Shown here piece after piece: positions 61,840 through 64,000 of a DNA stretch of 64,000 bases. The position numbers and the translations under genes are program-made. Within the stretch, counting starts at the first letter, position 1. Each line of letters opens with the position of its first letter. The notes beneath the pieces are model-generated. The model saw nothing but the letters and a program-made list of their open reading frames with translations, had not been told where the DNA came from and made no database searches. Source of the stretch: Mycobacterium sp. Aquia_216 (GTDB lineage: Bacteria; Actinomycetota; Actinomycetes; Mycobacteriales; Mycobacteriaceae); NCBI RefSeq assembly GCF_026723865.1, contig NZ_CP113529.1, positions 1,240,001-1,304,000 on the forward strand. Reading direction: 5' to 3'.

Positions 61840-63057
61840 TCAATTCCGTACGGGTAGCTCTTGTATGCCCCACGGTGATCCGTAGGCTTTGAGTAACTCT
61901 AAGAAGGGCACTGAGTCGAATGCTTCGGGGCCGAGCACGCCCGAGCCTTGCCATGTCTCGGTGGCTAAGAGCTCAAGTGCCACAACAGGATTGATCGCGG
62001 TCTGCCATACGACGCATTGATGCCCGTACTCGGCCATCGACCACTGGTTGTCGACGACGTGATACAGGTAGGTTGACCGTGGGTTGCCGTCTTTGCCAGT
62101 TCCGGTTATCCACACTCCTGCGCATGTCTTACCGCGCATCTTCGGTCCCAGGGTGGCCGGTTCGGGTAGGCAGGCCGCAACCACGTCGCGAGGGCTAATT
62201 TGGGCTTCGCCGATCGTGATCTTATCGGTACGGTCCAAGCCGAGGTTGTTCAATGTCTTAAGCACGTCAATGAATTCGGTGCCAAGACCGTACTTGAAGG
62301 TAACGCGCTTGGCCTCGATCCAGCGAGGCATCAGCAGAACTTCCTCGTGCTCCACATTGACGCATTCCACCGGGCCGATACCTTCGGGGAAATCGAAATC
62401 CTCTATCTCACTGAATGGTTCGGTAACGAACCAGCCGCGATCGCGCTCCCAGATGACGGGTGGGTTGAGGCATTCCTCGATGGTGGTCCAAATCGAAAAC
62501 GATGGAGCGAAGCCGTGTCCGTCCACGGTGAGGTTTGCACCGTCGCGGGTGCCAAGCTCGTCGATGTCGGTGAAGAGGTGATCGGCGGCGTATCGGGCGA
62601 ACACGTCCGAAAGGCCCGGTTCTACTCCCATGCCCACCAGGGCTAGGCGACCCGCCGCACGCCATTGCTCATCGGTAGCGAATTGCTGGTCGCCGAGTTT
62701 CACTCCAGTTAGCCGGTAGGGTTGTTCGGGATGTCGGCGCGACAAGCTCATGGCCATGTCCAGATAGTCCGCCCCGGCAGCCAGGGCTCCGGTGAAGATG
62801 GGCATCACGAACCGCGGGTCAATCGCGTTCACCACGTGAGTGATCCGGTGACGTCGCACTGCGGCGGCTACGGCGGCGGCAGATCCAGCATCTAGGTGAT
62901 CCGCGGTAAACCTGGAATCTGCCGTCAGTGCAGCGACTCGGTGGGCTTTTACCTGCTGGTAGTCGCAGACCACCACATGGTCGAAAAAGTTGCGGCGCAA
63001 GGCAACCGAACAGAATGCTGCTCCCACACCGCCGGCTCCTACCAATAGAATTCGCAT
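61840..63057 (-). CDS. Saccharopine dehydrogenase-family oxidoreductase
   Basis: A 405-residue NAD(P)-dependent enzyme. The N-terminal Rossmann motif is LLVGAGGVGAAF (4-15), with the adenosine-binding Asp in VVCDYQQ. The catalytic and dimerisation part (about 120-350) has ALVGMGVEPGLSDVFARYAAD and the WEATFKYG-like segment of the saccharopine dehydrogenase family. Members act in lysine degradation, or as carboxynorspermidine or homospermidine synthases in polyamine metabolism, which cannot be told apart from sequence alone. It lies between an aldehyde dehydrogenase and an APC permease with 69-73-base gaps, so an amino-aldehyde pathway is likely. Confidence 0.85.
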   Translation of the reverse strand: MRILLVGAGGVGAAFCSVALRRNFFDHVVVCDYQQVKAHRVAALTADSRFTADHLDAGSAAAVAAAVRRHRITHVVNAIDPRFVMPIFTGALAAGADYLDMAMSLSRRHPEQPYRLTGVKLGDQQFATDEQWRAAGRLALVGMGVEPGLSDVFARYAADHLFTDIDELGTRDGANLTVDGHGFAPSFSIWTTIEECLNPPVIWERDRGWFVTEPFSEIEDFDFPEGIGPVECVNVEHEEVLLMPRWIEAKRVTFKYGLGTEFIDVLKTLNNLGLDRTDKITIGEAQISPRDVVAACLPEPATLGPKMRGKTCAGVWITGTGKDGNPRSTYLYHVVDNQWSMAEYGHQCVVWQTAINPVVALELLATETWQGSGVLGPEAFDSVPFLELLKAYGSPWGIQELPVRN

Positions 63058-63130
63058 CGAGCAGTTTCTCCAGTTTCGGTCTGCGCGCTGAAGGGCGTCG
63101 ATTTTCGTTGGAAGATAACGGCCGTCCGTA

Positions 63131-64000
63131 TTACTTGGTATGGGTGAATATTGTTCGATGCCAGGGCTTTTCGGCGACTCCGGTGATATCGCTCATTACG
63201 TGTTTGATGCTCAGGTATTCCTCGAAGGAATAGTCGGACATATCCTTGCCGTATCCGGATGCACCGACGCCGCCGTGCGGCATCTCGCTGACGATCGGGA
63301 TGTGGTCGTTGATCCAGACGCAGCCCGCCTTGATTGCGCGCGAAGCCCGCTGTGCGCGGTAGATGTCGCGCGTCCATGCGGAGGCGGCAAGGCCGTAGTC
63401 GGTGTCGTTGGCCTGACGTAGCGCGTCGTCTTCGCCATCGTGTGGGCGGACGGTGAGTACAGGTCCGAAGATCTCGCTTCGATAGGCCTCCGAGCGTTCG
63501 TCGACATCGGCAAGCAGCGTCGGAAGGTAGAACGCGCCGGCCGAGTCCAATGCCTTGCCACCGGTCACCACGCGGGCACCTTCACCGGGTGCTCTGGCGA
63601 CGATGTCCGCTACCTTGTCGCGATGCGCGACTGAAATCAGTGGGCCGATATCGGTTTCCGGGTCGCAAGGATCGCCGACCACGACCTTCGCCATCACCTC
63701 TGCCACTCCCGAGACGAAGTCTTCGTAGAGGTTGCGAGCCACGATCGCGCGCGTTGCCGCGGTGCAATCCTGTCCCGAGTTGATCAGCGAACCGGCCACT
63801 GCGCCTTGAACCGCGGCATCGATGTCAGCATCGTCGAACACCACAAATGGGGCCTTGCCGCCGAGCTCGAGCTGGGTGCGGTTACCGTGGACGGCGGCCG
63901 CAGCCATCACCTTGCGGCCCACCGCCGTCGAGCCGGTGAAGGTCACCATGTCTACTCCGGAATGGCTGGCCAGTGCGGTCCCTACATCGGCGCCATAGCC
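63131..64000 (-). CDS. Aldehyde dehydrogenase, PatD/gamma-aminobutyraldehyde type (partial)
   Basis: The C-terminal about 290 residues of an NAD(P)-dependent aldehyde dehydrogenase; the start lies beyond the window end. The Glu-containing QLELGGKAPFVVFDDAD motif and catalytic Cys in SGQDCTAATR are present, with the EIFGPVL motif. The C-terminal run VSEMPHGGVGASGYGKDMS is characteristic of the aminobutyraldehyde (PatD/YdcW) and betaine-aldehyde-like group. It would oxidise amino-aldehydes from polyamines or lysine. It precedes a saccharopine dehydrogenase-like gene and an APC permease on the same strand; the operon's promoter is outside the window. Confidence 0.88.
   Translation of the reverse strand, partial: GYGADVGTALASHSGVDMVTFTGSTAVGRKVMAAAAVHGNRTQLELGGKAPFVVFDDADIDAAVQGAVAGSLINSGQDCTAATRAIVARNLYEDFVSGVAEVMAKVVVGDPCDPETDIGPLISVAHRDKVADIVARAPGEGARVVTGGKALDSAGAFYLPTLLADVDERSEAYRSEIFGPVLTVRPHDGEDDALRQANDTDYGLAASAWTRDIYRAQRASRAIKAGCVWINDHIPIVSEMPHGGVGASGYGKDMSDYSFEEYLSIKHVMSDITGVAEKPWHRTIFTHTK

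Overview
The window is chromosomal DNA of a slow-growing, nontuberculous Mycobacterium. Evidence: high GC; the mycolic-acid gene sets hadA-hadB-hadC and a mmaA (mycolic acid methyltransferase) array; and the gene order secE-nusG-rplK-rplA-mmaA4..mmaA1-lipG-UbiB-mannosidase-ROK-rplJ-rplL-TetR-carotenoid oxygenase-mkl-rpoB-rpoC, which, as I recall it, matches the Rv0638-Rv0668 backbone of M. tuberculosis. The RpoB rifampicin region is wild type. I cannot name the species from sequence alone.

Layout. (1) 1-10.5 kb is accessory: a secreted DUF732 protein, a quinone-oxidoreductase-like enzyme, an isochorismatase-family hydrolase under an apparent TetR regulator (two matching operators), a small Cys-rich protein, a lipoprotein, a DUF1254 fragment, a cytochrome P450 with a clear promoter, a short-chain dehydrogenase and a FUSC-family membrane protein. 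(2) 10.5-12.7 kb is galT-galK (Leloir pathway), both intact. (3) 12.7-22.4 kb is variable: an F420-type nitroreductase-like protein, a lipoprotein, a large kinase-like/flippase membrane protein, two methyltransferases, a PHP metallohydrolase, a nitroreductase, and a cyanase directly abutting a patatin-like phospholipase. From memory, this interval carries recBCD and toxin-antitoxin genes in M. tuberculosis; none are here. (4) 22.4-25.3 kb is echA3, a membrane-anchored hypothetical, glyoxalase II and an orphan VapB-like protein.

(5) 25.3-30.2 kb is core information processing and mycolate elongation: tRNA-Thr, tRNA-Met, rpmG, hadABC, tRNA-Trp, secE, nusG, rplK, rplA. (6) 30.2-32.2 kb is an ECF42-type sigma factor with its DGPF/YCII partner, facing rplA across a long hairpin. 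(7) 32.2-39.5 kb, minus strand, is five mycolic acid methyltransferases (mmaA4, mmaA3, two mmaA2/cmaA1-like copies, mmaA1), lipG and a UbiB-like kinase. (8) 39.6-47.4 kb holds two DinB-like proteins, a GH38 alpha-mannosidase with a DUF7158-like partner and a ROK sugar kinase, then a divergent HxlR/DUF1772 pair.

(9) 47.4-60.2 kb is rplJ-rplL with an L10-type leader and an 18-bp terminator, a TetR/carotenoid oxygenase divergent pair, mkl (MCE ATPase), and rpoB-rpoC with an upstream promoter, a leader hairpin and a strong terminator. mkl lies immediately upstream of rpoB, without the toxin-antitoxin island I recall there in M. tuberculosis. (10) 60.2-64 kb is a minus-strand catabolic operon (aldehyde dehydrogenase cut by the window edge, saccharopine dehydrogenase-like protein, APC permease), probably for lysine- or polyamine-derived substrates.

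No insertion sequence, prophage, CRISPR array or replication origin was seen. The least explained items are the 60-bp-spaced repeats upstream of the methyltransferase, the cyanase-patatin pair, the truncated gene remnants and the extra mmaA paralogue.
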